Positions 10,700 to 35,099 of a stretch of 64,000 nucleotides of DNA are shown here, one piece after another (the stretch's first letter is position 1; each line of letters begins with the position of its first letter). Origin of the DNA: Blastocystis sp. Blastoise (taxonomy: Eukaryota > Sar > Bigyra > Opalinata > Blastocystidae); the NCBI GenBank assembly GCA_039096225.1, contig JBBPEB010000034.1, forward strand, positions 558,001-622,000. Reading direction: 5' to 3'. The notes beneath the pieces are model-generated. The model was not told where the DNA came from. It did not search any database and was given only the letters and a program-made list of their open reading frames with translations. The position numbers were made by a program, and so were the translations under genes.

Positions 10700-12419
10700 T
10701 TAATGAAAAGAATGTAATTGAAGCTGAAGCTGATTAAGTTCATTATTTAAATAACTAATAACTATATAAATAACAGATAATAAAGTTTAATATGAATTGT
10801 ATTTATTATATATATATATATATACTTTGTTCATTACCCAAATCTTTATCTTTTAATGTTTTCACTTGTGATTTATAATTATCAATTGATAATTTTAATT
10901 GACTATTTTCACGTTGACAAGAATTATATTGTGATTCAATTGAACTTTTCTATATAGATAAATAAACAAAATAAAAACAAAAGAAATAAAGTTTATATAT
11001 ATATATACATCAGTTTCTAATTCATTTATTTGCTGTTTACATTGATTTATTTCATTCTGAAGAGAATTATAAGCAGAAGTTAAATTTGTAAATTGTTGAG
11101 TTGTAGAGTTGAGATTTTGTTCACTAGTTGACATTTTTGAATTAATATCTGTTATTTGATTATTTAATTGTGTTATTTGACCCTTCAATTGTGTTTCTAT
11201 ATCTTTTTGGCTTTCGATTTGTTTTTTTAAGTCATTCTATATATATATATAATAAATACAAATAAAGACTAAAATATATATATTACTATTTGATCGATAT
11301 AGGTCTGTTTTTCTGTTCTGTAACTTTTAATTCCATTGACGTCATTAGCAATAGAATCTTCTAAATCATTTCTATATATATATATATATATATATAATTA
11401 TTATTATTATTCAATAAAAGAAAACATTACAAAAACTACATAATAGATCACTTTTACAAATACATATAATGAATAATCACCATACATTTTCTTTTCTTTT
11501 TCATCAATAGTTGTTTTCAATTGATTTATTTCATCCATTTTCTCATTCAACTGTTTGCTGAATGCATCTGACGCAGACTGAATATCTTTTTCACTTTTTT
11601 CTTTTAATTCGAATAATTCATCTTTTATTTCTTTAATTTGCTTGTCTTTTTCTTTTGTAATTGATTCTTTTTGTTCATTTATCATAATATTTAAATTTGA
11701 ATATTTCTCTGATAATTCATTTATTTTCTTTTTTAATATATCAATTTGATTATAATACTCAGTGATCTTTATATATATAGTATAATCATTCTTCATAGAA
11801 TTATGTTTATATTATACATATATATATATATACCACTGAGTCTTTTTGTTTAATAAGATAGTCCATAAAAGCGCGGTATTGCTCAATTGTTGGAACAGTA
11901 AATGATAACGTTAACAGAGGAAGTATTTGAAATTGAGATATTTGATTAATACAAAACGTATAGCTACTATCCTTATTCTCCACTAGGCTCATAGCAAATC
12001 TTGAATGAAATGTATATTTAAAATACATATAGTAAATACTTTATAACAGAAAAAATGGAATTTGGAATTGAAATAGGACTCATAGTAGTTACCGACTGAA
12101 TTAAGTTTATAAATAGATTCGGAAATGCATCTAAATCACAATCTATGTGCTGTTTTTCTTTAAATAACGAATAGGACTCAGTATCAAGTTGACTACATAA
12201 AAGAATCAGCTTGTTTTCACTATCAATTAACTCAAAATGGATATATTCACCGTTCTGTTGATCCTTATATAAAAATTAATATGATTATTCGCCAATACAT
12301 ACATAAAGATTGTAGAACATATTTAATACATATTCTTTCGAAGACGTATCATCACAAACTACAGTTATCCGTTGTGAAAATACCTTCTGTTCTTTCCTTG
12401 AATCAACTTTTATGGACAT
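10700..12419 (-). CDS. SAS-6-like centriole assembly protein (XRCC4-superfamily head plus coiled coil)
   Basis: Minus-strand exons: 12303-12419, 12093-12263, about 11834-12010, 11486-11766, 11287-11371, 11009-11236, about 10823-10949 and 10700-10761 (TAA). The start is MSIKVDSRKEQ. The first 150 residues resemble the SAS-6 head domain: a segment like HFELIDSENKLILLC, then a KEKQHIDCDLDAFPNLFINLI block like the family's QxLxVDFxxFPxxFxxLL, then a strand ending LLTLSFTVPTIEQYRAFMDYL. About 250 residues of heptad-type coiled coil follow (KKKINELSEKYSNLN, LNSTTQQFTNLTSAYNS). SAS-6 forms the ninefold cartwheel of centrioles. The exon 2/3 junction is the one join I could not phase cleanly. An alternative is another member of the XRCC4/SAS6/CCDC61 fold group. 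Confidence 0.5.
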
Positions 12420-12576
12420 AACCAAAACTGAAAAATTTTGGGACAATTTAAGATTTCTATTCTTTATTAGAATTTAAATATCAGATATTCTTTATTTCTT
12501 CAATAAAGTGTATGCTAACGATATCTGGCAATAATTTTATACTCATTTATTAACATATATAGAAAAACAGAAACAA
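12420..12576. promoter_or_regulatory. Short divergent promoter between SAS-6-like and MZT1 genes
   Basis: Only 157 bases separate the two start codons, so the two microtubule-organising genes probably share regulatory DNA. No specific site is recognised. Confidence 0.4.
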
Positions 12577-12747
12577 ATGAATGATGAAAAGGTGAAAGCG
12601 TTAAACTCATTATATGAGATCTCACAATTATTAGAAACTGGATTAGATAAGGAAACAATAGGAATTATCACAGAATTATGTGAACTTGGTGTTAATCCAT
12701 CTTCACTTGCTTTAGTTATTAAAAATTTAAAGTCTCAACAAAAGTAA
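12577..12747 (+). CDS. MZT1: MOZART1 (MZT1), gamma-tubulin complex subunit
   Basis: A 56-residue intronless frame, ATG at 12577 and TAA at 12745-12747. Residues about 9-52 match the conserved MZT1 core: ALNSLYEISQLLETGLDKET, then ELCELGVNPSSLALVIKNLK, corresponding to LxEISxxLNTGLDxETL and ExGVNPEALAxVIKELR. MZT1 is a small helical protein that binds gamma-tubulin complex proteins and is needed to recruit gamma-TuRC to spindle poles and basal bodies. It is shorter than the animal protein because it lacks the N- and C-terminal tails. Its divergent neighbour is the SAS-6-like gene, a functionally sensible pairing. Confidence 0.88.
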   Translation: MNDEKVKALNSLYEISQLLETGLDKETIGIITELCELGVNPSSLALVIKNLKSQQK

Positions 12748-12936
12748 CTTTCTTTTCTATCTGTGTACATGTAAATATAGCTTTTATTAAATCAAAAAAA
12801 AAAAAATTAAAAATGATTTGTTTAGTTTTATATATATTAATGAATAAAATAACATAACAAGTAATTTATCTTTTTCACGGTGAAAACTTTTAATATTTTC
12901 ATATTTAATAAGTTATATCAAATAGGATAAATATAT

Positions 12937-13640
12937 TTAAGCCTTAAGAGCGAATTTTCTGGTAGGGAAAGCAATACGTTTCTTAAGTTGAGCAAGAGTC
13001 TTCTTAGTAGCTTGATGTTGAGTAAGAGCACGACGCATAGCACGAGTCTTCTTAGCTCTCATATCAGTAGGAATGTATTTCTTACCTTTAACTTGTTTAC
13101 GAACAGCAGCTCTCTTAGTTTGATTTAAAACAGTAAGGGCACGAGCAATATTCTTACGAACAATTTTAATTTGAGCAAGTTTAGCAGGAGCACCACTAGA
13201 AGCTTGAATAACACGAAGCTATAATAATAATAAAATATATATTATATTATTTTTATAATAATAAATAATATAATAAATAATATAATAATAATAAATAATA
13301 AATATAATAAGAATAACATAATAATATTAAATAATAAAAATAAAAAAAAATCAAATTTCAATCAAATTATTCAAAAAAACATTAAATATCAATATAAATT
13401 ACATTAAATTCATTATTAAAACTTATAATGAATATAATAAACAATAAATAATAATAAAAGAATAATAATTAAAAAAATAATTTCTTTTCTTTTCAAGAAT
13501 ATCAATAAAAAAACATTTCTATATATATAATAATATATCCTATCACATACACCACTAAGTTCAGTCTTGAATTCGTTGAGTTTGGTTTCAAGTTCTTCTC
13601 TCTTAAGTCCACGAAGGGTGTAAGCTTTAACAGTAGCCAT
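12937..13640 (-). CDS. RPL35: 60S ribosomal protein L35 (uL29)
   Basis: Two exons, 13551-13640 (30 codons) and 12937-13218, joined in phase across a 332-base intron. The protein starts MATVKAYTLRGLKREELETK and contains KIVRKNIARALTVLNQTKR, then GKKYIPTDMRAKKTRAMRRAL and ends RKFALKA, following the eukaryotic L35 sequence end to end (about 124 residues). It is a component of the large subunit near the peptide exit tunnel. Base composition is less AT-rich than neighbouring genes, as usual for a highly expressed gene. Confidence 0.95.
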
Positions 13641-14216
13641 TTCTTATCATTATAAATCATTATCTATTTATTTATATTTACCCATTTCTTAAATATATGT
13701 TTATTAGACCGTGAATAGACTATATTAGATAATTTTCTTGGTAACAAAATACACAGACAAAATTTTTGTAAAAATATTTTTTTTCATCATGGCCCTCAAT
13801 TCCAATTATACCTCTTAAAAACTATTATTCTTTATATTTACCCCTGGATTTCATTTACCCTAAATACCGACAATTCTTCTTTTACCCATTATTCTCATTT
13901 AAACACGGTTTTTATTATTTTTCATATTTTTTTACTTTTTTATTCATTATCAGACACATTCAACCATTTTCATTTTTTTCTCTTTTTTTAATTATTATTG
14001 TTTTCTTTTCTTTTTTCTTCTTCTTTTATTATTGTTTCATTTTCTAATTATTATTTTTATTTTTTTTTTTTAATTTTGATTATAATTTTTTAAATAATTT
14101 ATTTATTATTATATATATAAAATAATCTATATATATTTAAATATAATTTTTAATAATTTAAAATACAATATATTTTTTTATTTATTATTTGAATAGAAAT
14201 ATTGATAAATAATAGA
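13641..14216. other. Intergenic, pyrimidine-rich
   Basis: About 575 bases rich in T and C runs on the plus strand, lying upstream of both RPL35 (minus) and the next gene (plus). The T/C tracts nearest RPL35 could be promoter elements; nothing specific is recognised. Confidence 0.5.
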
Positions 14217-15448
14217 ATGAAGATATTATTTTTATTATTTTTATTATTTTATATTTTACCAAGTACTTCTTTGTCTTTTGAATCAATACAAAATCGTATT
14301 GAAAATGAAATTAATACAAGAATAATATCAAATAAATTAATTTCTTTTCATTTAAAAACTATTTATTCTAATAGTAATTCAAATATATATATTATTTTTA
14401 TAAATTTTATTATTATTATTCTTTTATAGAAACAATAAATGAATTCTTTTTCAATCAAAAGAATAATTATAAATTTAAACAACTTTTCTATTCACTTGTA
14501 TATATTTATATATAATTATTATTGTATATTATAGAATAATTCTGTAGATATATATATTGTAAAAGGAAATTATAAAGAAGAATATGGGTTATCATTTTAT
14601 ATTCAATATTCACAAGTATTTATATTTTTATATTATATATATATTATTATTATTATTATTAGGGATTAAGAATTCATATACATTCAAATTCATTAACAAA
14701 TGAACTTGAAATTATTAATATTATGTTTCCATTCTATATTAAGAATAAACATTTATTCTATAATTATAATATTTATCCTAATTGTATATTTATTATTTAT
14801 TATTATTTATTTATTATTATTATAGTAATAGAATATTATAAAGATAATTATAAAATGAATATATTATTTATAAATGAATTCTATCTCTTATTACAATCAA
14901 ATCCTTATTGGTCTTCTCTATTATCTTATTCTTCATTATTTAATTATCCATATATTCAATTTGGTATTTATATTATTATATTTATGATTTATTTATTATG
15001 ATTTATAGGAATTCATTTATATCCTAATATATCAACAATTCAATTAGATTGTTCTAGTATTCTTCCTATTTCTTCTATTCTTTATAAGTTACCTATATAT
15101 ACAAATACTATTCTTTATCTTCATCTTCCTCTTTCTATATCTATTCAAAATCTCAATTATTCATCTATTCTTATTCATTCATGTATTTTTTAATTATTAT
15201 ATTATTATATTATTATATTATTATTTATTATTTATTATTTATTATATTAATATTTTTTATTTATTATTTATTATTTATTATATTATTATTATTATTATTC
15301 TATATAGATTCATCAATATCCTATCAATCTCTCTCCTTTTCTTCTTCTTCTTCTTCTCCTCTTTCTTCTATTCTTCATTCAAAGAATCTTTATTATTATA
15401 TTCTTTATTTCAAATCACCTATTCATATTCATTATTCATTGAAACGTA

Positions 15449-15483
<35 letters not shown>

Positions 15484-16001
15484 CATTATTCTATATATAG
15501 AATATTCTAGATTCTCTTCTTTATTATCTTATACATTCACGAATATCAATCAAAATAATCAAAATTATTCAATTATTATTCATCAATATATACCAAAATC
15601 TCTATCTCTTTATTCTATTGTATTTATTATTCTATTATTTATTTATTATTCTATATATATAGAATAATAATGATACTCTATCTTTCTTTCTCATCTCAAA
15701 TCAATCTTATACTATTCAATTCTATTTCTTACATGTATTTTTTATTATTATATTATATTCATTCATTATTTATATATAGAAATTATTATTCTTTGAAGAA
15801 TATACTCTATTTAATGAACAAGGTATATCTATTCCTTCTCCTTCCATTCTCATCAACTCATCTCTCTCTCTATATTCATTCAATAACAAAAATACTCTTC
15901 ATTTTAATCCTGATTCTACGATGAAATTTGATTCCATCACTATAGCTACTCTCACTATCTATCTATTCATTATTTATTTCTTCAAAATCATCATCAAATA
16001 A
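14217..16001 (+). CDS. Uncharacterised secreted or type I membrane protein
   Basis: The start ATG at 14217 is followed by a signal peptide (KILFLLFLLFYILPSTSLS). About nine short exons can be followed through TA/ATT-rich introns; early joins are in phase (for example 14217-14357, 14430-14497, then a segment NNSVDIYIVKGNYKEEYGLS). The luminal region is rich in Ser, Tyr, Ile and Asn. The protein ends with a hydrophobic helix (ITIATLTIYLFIIYFFK) and a very short IIIK tail, with TAA at 15999-16001. A secreted region, one C-terminal helix and a tiny tail fit an ER-resident type I protein such as the PIG-X/PBN1 group, but I see no diagnostic motif. Family unknown. Confidence 0.5.
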
Positions 16002-16664
16002 TTTTTCTTTTATTTATCTCTTAGTCTTAAGAGTTTAGCCACTTTTTTTCAAAACAATTATTATTATTTATTTATTCTCAATCTAAGATACATCATTGTA
16101 TGGTTCAGAAAGTCCAACAATAACACTTTATACCTCCATGGTAGATTCATTTTTTTTATTCAATACACATGCTATTTCTAATTTTTAACCAAAAACGTGA
16201 ACTAGTAACAATTTTATCAATTTATAACATTTATATATATAAAATATGAATAGATTTTTAGTAAATACTAATTTTAAAAATATTATTTTCGTAAATTAGT
16301 ATAATCATATATCCTGAATTCATTGAAATTGTCTACAATACTTTACTGACATAATAAAACTACTTGTCTATTTCCATAACTACATTACCATGTATAATTA
16401 CATTATTTGGTGCTTATTTTATTCATTATATGTCCATAACATGCTCTTTGATATCAAATAAATTTATAATAAATTTTTTATATACTTTAAACAAACGTAT
16501 TTATTAAAAACAAACTCCAAAAAAGGGAGTTGTTTTTTGTGTCATTTGCTTTTATTTGTTTTCTTCAATTGCTTCTTCTTCTATCGTGTTAATACTAAAA
16601 GTAAAACTTTAGAAAACTTGATTTATATACAATAAGAGCATATCTAAAAATATTACTAATATAA
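16002..16664. other. Intergenic, AT-rich
   Basis: About 660 bases with no coding or repeat structure that I can support. Confidence 0.6.
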
Positions 16665-28688
<12,024 letters not shown>

Positions 28689-28960
28689 ATTTTATATTTT
28701 TTTTTGCCGTTATAAATTGTCATTATTTATTATTTTACTTATTGTTGTTTCTATGATTCGAATATAATCTCAAAATAATATTATTTTATGTTAATTATGT
28801 CAACTTGTTTTCCCAGATGCCTTTTCAGAATCATTCCTTTATTTTAATATACTCAAACAAATACACATATGATAATTAAAATATATATTTATTATTAAAA
28901 ACATAGTAAAGAATAAAAATTTAGCATTTAAAAAAAACATTATAATTCTTCGTTTCCTGC

Positions 28961-30692
28961 ATGAAATACTATGAGAACATGAAATTTTTATTAATTATAC
29001 TATTCTGTATTGATATTGTACATTCAGGATCAATACTCCATATTTCTGATGTCCATATTGATCTAGGTAACTATTATTTATCAAAGAAAACTTATAAATA
29101 CTATTTGAATTATTATGTAGAATACCATGAAGGCATGCCTACTCAATGTTGGTTTGGTTTATTCAATTGTTGTCATCCAGGAGCTCTTCCCAAAGGAAGA
29201 TATAGTATACATATTATTTTAAATAATAATTTGATGCCAATAAATAGAGCCAGCAGGATATTATGGATCTCCAAATTGTACATCACCCATTCATCTTGTT
29301 AGAGACACATTAACAAATTTAAAACAATACTTCATTATTCATCCAGATCAGAAACCTCAATTTACTTTATTCACAGGAGATGCTGTGAACAATCATGTCA
29401 CTTGGATTAATCCATGGAAAAGTATTAGCTATATTGGTATATTCGTGTCTATATACAAAGAAGTTTTCCCAAATATTCCATTATTATTTATAGCTATATT
29501 ATCGTTTTCTTTTCTTTTTTATTAGTATTATTTTTTCATAAAAAAAAAATATATATATATATATATATAGATTATTATTTACTCCAGGAAATCACGATAC
29601 TTGGCCTATAGATCAATGGTCACAATATAATTCATTAATTACGAAGGAATGGTATAAATATCTTCAAGTATATATATATTATTTATATATTGTTTTCTTA
29701 TATATAAAAATAGGATTATATTCCAATAGATCAAAAAGAATTATTTTTAAAAGGAGGTTATTATGAATATAAAGTATATATATATATATTGACTTATCAT
29801 ACTATTTTACTATATATATATATATATTTTATAAAACTATTTTTTTTATTATATATCTAAAAATATAGATAAATAATAAATTGAAAATAATCAGTATAAA
29901 TAGTTTGTACGGAGAACGAAGATCTTTTATTCTTCGAAATTCAGATGCCATTCCAATGGTATATATATATATATTGATTTATATATTAATATAATAATAT
30001 ATACTCTATTCTTATAATTATTATTGATATTCTAGTTAACTTGGTTAAATTCATCTTTATTACAATCAAGAAATAACCGTGAAAAAGTCTATTTAATCTA
30101 TCATTTTGGACCTTGTATAAATATATATATTTTATTATATTTATTATTATTATGTTTATTATAATATTATATTTTTTATTATATTTTTTATTATATTTAT
30201 TCAATAATAATTATTTAGGTGATAGTGAAATAACAGAATATTTACGAAATCGTCTTCTATATATATTTGATATATATAAAGATATTATTATCGCTTCTTT
30301 TTCTGGTCATAACCATAGAAATGATCATAAATTATTACCACCTGCTCCGTCTATATCTTTATATACATCTTATTCTTCTTTTAATTCAAATAACCGCGGT
30401 TATTCATTCGTCAATTATGTAGCCTCATCCCTTATTCCCACGAGAACTGATCCTTCTTTCAGACTCTATATTTATAATAATATGTATGTATATATATATA
30501 TATATATATATAAATACTTATATCAACTATTTTGTCTTTTTATTAATATAATTCTCATCATTATTTTATTATTATTCTTATTATTTTTCTAGTACATATG
30601 AAATTGAAGATAGTTATATATTTTCTATTGATTTAAAAAACAGTAATAAACAGAGAAAATTATTATTTTATGAACTTCTTTCACTTAGTATT

Positions 30693-30754
<62 letters not shown>

Positions 30755-30961
30755 TATGTATGACTTTATATATATATAGAGTCATATTTTAATTTACCAT
30801 CATTACATAAAAATGATTTTATATTATTATTTAATCAAATGAAAACAAATATAACGACATTTAACCGTTATATATCCCTCTATTATGAGGGTCAACAACC
30901 AATGAAATGCAAAGGAAAATGTAAGCAAGTTTTTATTGACCAATTATTCTGTAAACGTTAA
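28961..30961 (+). CDS. Acid-sphingomyelinase-like phosphodiesterase (calcineurin-like metallophosphatase)
   Basis: A multi-exon gene starting at ATG 28961 or 28979. The second start gives a clean signal peptide (MKFLLIILFCIDIVHSG). Metallophosphatase motifs appear in order: HISDVHID (D-x-H metal ligands), FTGDAVNN (GD), TPGNHDTWP (GNHD), IYHFGPC (the later His motif) and SFSGHNHRND (GHxH). Paired Cys near QCWFGLFNCCHPG match the family's N-terminal disulfide region. The C-terminus ends CKGKCKQVFIDQLFCKR with TAA at 30961. The family hydrolyses sphingomyelin or nucleotide and phosphoester substrates in lysosomes or outside the cell; the substrate cannot be assigned. The first intron (29207-29249) joins in phase to give KPAGYYGSPNCTSPIHLV. 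The joins between about 29437 and 29570 are less certain. Confidence 0.85.
30683..30752 (+). repeat. Intronic (AAT)n microsatellite
   Basis: About 18 AAT units in the last intron of the phosphodiesterase gene. Confidence 0.8.
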
Positions 30962-32750
30962 TTCATGTATTATATGATTTAGTTTTAATAAATATATATA
31001 TAAATCATAACAGAGAATATATATTAAATTATATTACAATTTATATATGTGTTTAAGAATATTTTGTGTGTGTTTCTATTGTTTTTATTATTAATTAAAA
31101 ATTGTCTTTAGTTCATTGAATTAATTGAAGAGTATATATATGTGTATATATATTAAATTGGTGTTTATTTTATACAAGTGTATAATTAAATATATACAAA
31201 GAATCATTAGCATAAATAAAAATTATTCATATATATATATACTTTTATAAAATCAATACTTATCATAAATATATTCTCAACATTTATTGTGAATATCGCA
31301 TTATGATAAATATTGACAGCGTATTATAGTCCAAAAATAATAATTCTTGATGATTATATTCAATATAAACCTATTATATGTTTTTAATTTCAAATATGAT
31401 TTGCTATAATTAAAAATAATGATTACTTTAATTTGAAAACAAATTCATAAAAAAGATAGTTCGATATCTGTATAACTATATATACTTACTAATGTTACTC
31501 CATATAAAATATACATAAAAAAAAAGAATATAATTTCTATTAATGTTTTTATAAAGTATAATAAATATATAATAAATGTAGATAGGAAAGTGATTATAAT
31601 AAATAATCATAAAAATTATGAAAAATCAATATAATTTCCATGTTTTTAAATTTTTTTAACTGTAATAAAATAAATTCCCGTGAGAATAACGTTTTTTTTA
31701 AGTGTTACTTTGGTGCAGGAGGTCAGTCTGTTTCAGGTACTTTACTTATTTAATCTAGAGTTCATAAAAAAAATTATTTTATTGAATATAACATAAATAT
31801 ATATTTAAAAATAATAATAATATATGTTTTTTCTTTTATGAAATTATACTTGAGAGAAAGAGTTTAATGAGTAGATATATAGAAATAAATTAAATGAAAA
31901 AAAATGAATATTTGTATAATGATAGAGAAAGAATTGTTTTGAATGATATATGTATTAACAGAATAAATAATATTTATAACTTTATATGTATTTTATCTAA
32001 TAGAAGAATTTAAGTGCAGATAACACTCATTAATAAGTATAACTTTGATGGAGAAAAAAGTAGATAATTTTGAATATAATAATATAATTTGTTGAAGAAA
32101 GTAGATATACTTAATGTGATTCAATATTAAAAAATATGAATTAGCTTCTATTGATATTTATTTATTATATGAAACATTGTTTTATATCTCAATATACAGC
32201 TAAATGATATTCAAAGATATATATTATTCATTTTTATTAATCTGTTTTTAAAAAGTATAATTTTTGAAAGAATCATTAACAAATTTGATAGCAGTAATAC
32301 ATTTCTATATAATATCAATAATCTAAATAAAGTATATACTCCATTTTAACAATTTGATCGAGATAATTACTGTTATTTTTCATTTTATTGAGAATAAATG
32401 TATTCTAGACTGTGATAGAAACATAAAGAGAATCTCATTTTTAGTGAATATAGATGATATGCCTTGAAAAAGCGAATAATGTTTTCTTTCTGAAAACTTT
32501 ATGAATCTCAAATAAGTTTATCTGAAAATGACTGAATAAAAACCGTGGAAACTCTTATGGTATCGAGCCATTTTTTAAATTTTCATTTATACTACCTTTT
32601 TGAAAAGCTAGTTTTTTTCCTATTTAGAATTCATTCTATTTATTATTTATTATATTAATTCTTAAAGTATTTATTTGTTGCTTATATAAAGATATATCTT
32701 TTAAGAATAATAACATATTATCCTTCTATAGTTATTGTTGAATTCAAGTA
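30962..32750. other. Intergenic, AT-rich, no gene seen
   Basis: About 1.8 kb without an open frame of coding character. It contains one isolated GC-rich word near 31675 (ATTCCCGTGAGAAT) in otherwise A/T-only surroundings. Confidence 0.6.
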
Positions 32751-33319
32751 ATGTCAACAACACAATTTCGATTAACTGAAGATAAATGTATTTAAATATG
32801 ATTAACAATAACTTGATCTATTTTTAGATTTATTCACTTTCCAAGATGAGACACAATTGTGGATTCAAAAAGAATTTATTGAGAAATATCCTCAGTTTCG
32901 CTTTTATGATATCATTGAACACTCTGAGAAATATGATGATGGTAGTTATTATATAGATATACCTTCATTCAGCATGGACAAAATGATTCATTTTTTAATG
33001 GAGGACTACATTGATATTCTTTCACTAAATTTGAAGGATAGCTATGATATATATAAAACATTTATTAAATACTCAGCTACAATTGATAATGAAATACAAT
33101 GTGATTTATTATTGCATATTAAAGATTTATTCTACAATTATTTGAAAAAAAACAATAATTATATATATGGGAATTATTATAAAAGCATAAAATCATCTAT
33201 GCCCATGGAATTATTTAGTTCCTATAGTACATCAATATATATAAATGGTAATTCTATGATTATTATTTATAAATAATATTATACATATAGGATTATTTAC
33301 ACCTCAATGGAAACACTAA
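32751..33319 (+). CDS. Short BTB/T1-like protein, LRR-less paralogue of the giant gene
   Basis: Three phase-consistent exons, 32751-32787, 32828-33247 and 33291-33319 (TAA), give about 161 residues. It starts MSTTQFRLTEDKY; the giant gene starts MSTN. In both genes a first intron in phase 1 splits a Tyr codon just before the domain, and the domain exon ends in a phase-1 Gly (YING here, TLNG there). The domain (FTFQDETQLWIQKEFIEKYP, then DIPSFSMDKMIHFLMEDY) is BTB/T1-like. The frame ends 10 codons into exon 3 with LFTPQWKH, and no LRR exons follow. It is either a genuine short family member or a copy truncated when the LRR array was lost. Confidence 0.6.
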
Positions 33320-33747
33320 TAGGTGATTTTCTTGGGACTGAAAAAGCGTCAAATGTAAAATTCTCACTTACTTTTTTTAAGACTAATTCAGATTCTCTCT
33401 TTTAGATAGAATTAGCAGTGAAAAAAACTCTTTTTGATTTGCTAGATTCTATAAACTAGCTAATCAGTTTGATCAAAATGAATGGCTTAAAAATATAAGA
33501 ATTTTCTAGAATTTTCTTTATCAATTAATAACAGATTTCCGTTCTTGGTAGTTAAAAATATTATTGACAATCATAATACATTTCTGTTCTAACAAAACGA
33601 TTTTGTACACATTATTACATAATCATACAGAATAATATATAAATATATATATATAACGAAATAAGTCATAATCAGATAAAAATTAAAATGATAAGAATAA
33701 ATAAAAAATTATTGTTTTCACTGTAAACGAAAAAGGCCATCTATATA

Positions 33748-33779
<32 letters not shown>

Positions 33780-34064
33780 ATAATAATAATAATAATAACC
33801 AAACGGAAAAAAACATTAACCCATATAATAAACTAATAATAATAATATTAATAATAATAATTATATACACAACCAAATGAAAAAACATTAACCTATATAA
33901 ATTATATAAATTAATAATAATAATAATATCATACATAAGCAAATAGAAAGTCCTAACCTATATAAATAAATAATAAAAATAATAATTATAATAATAATAG
34001 TAATAATAAATATAATAATATACAAAACCAAATGAAAATCGATTAACCTAGATAAATTATATAA

Positions 34065-34113
<49 letters not shown>

Positions 34114-34348
34114 TCATACATAAGCAAATAAAAAGTCACTAACCTATATAAATTAATAATAATAGTTACTATAATAATAATAATAATAATATTTATATAC
34201 ACAAACAAAAATAAATCATTTATCTATATAAATTATTATTAATAATAATAAATCTAATAATAATAATAATAATAATAATAATATTTATATACACAAACGA
34301 AAGAAATAATTATTTATCTATATAAATTATTATTAATAATAATATATC

Positions 34349-34389
<41 letters not shown>

Positions 34390-34431
34390 TTTATATACAC
34401 AACCAAAAGAAATAATTATTAATCTATATAA

Positions 34432-34476
<45 letters not shown>

Positions 34477-35099
34477 TATACACAACCAAAAGAAATGATA
34501 ATTTACCTATATAATACCAATAATCGTTATTATTATAAAAGGAATATAATAATAATAATATACATCAATAAATAAAGAGTTATTTACCTATAATAATAAT
34601 AGTAATAATAGTAATATATGATAGGCTATATAATATACTAAACATGAGTGTATTGATTGATAAATCATTGAGAATTGAGTGTGATGTTGATAACATTCAA
34701 AATGCAAGCTATATACATAAAATAACTAAATTAGCAAGTTTTTAATAAAAATAAATGAAATATAATGAAATATTAAATAATATATACATAATAATGAAAT
34801 AATTGTTAATAAAAAATAAATGATAACAACAATATAAAAGAATAAGAACTAAAATTTGAAAAGATTTTTATTATTGTTTATACAAAAAAAAATATTTATC
34901 GCAAAAAATTTCTAGAAATTTCTCAAATAATCATATATAGACAAATATTTACCAATGATATTTTTTATAATTTATGGCTATTATTTTTCAGTACTACTTC
35001 GTCATAACAAATCTTTAAATTCGTGATTATGACGCTATTATTTTTGTAGGAAAATGTGTTTTTATCAAATGCGTCATCCATTTTCTTCCAATCATATTT
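33320..35099. other. Intergenic region containing the composite minisatellite
   Basis: Apart from the minisatellite I see no genes. 33320-33700 could hold decayed remains of LRR exons of the short paralogue, but I find no readable unit. Confidence 0.5.
33740..34500 (-). repeat. Composite minisatellite: conserved core plus variable (AAT)n
   Basis: About nine tandem units of roughly 70-110 bases. Each has a semi-conserved core like ATACACAACCAAAAGAAA...CCTATATAAATTA, followed by a variable number of AAT triplets. The core is recognisable near 33795, 33869, 33935, 34021, 34120, 34197, 34291, 34396 and 34480. Units change length mainly in the triplet part. The TATATAAATTA element could look like a TATA box, but nothing is known to start there. 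Confidence 0.8.
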
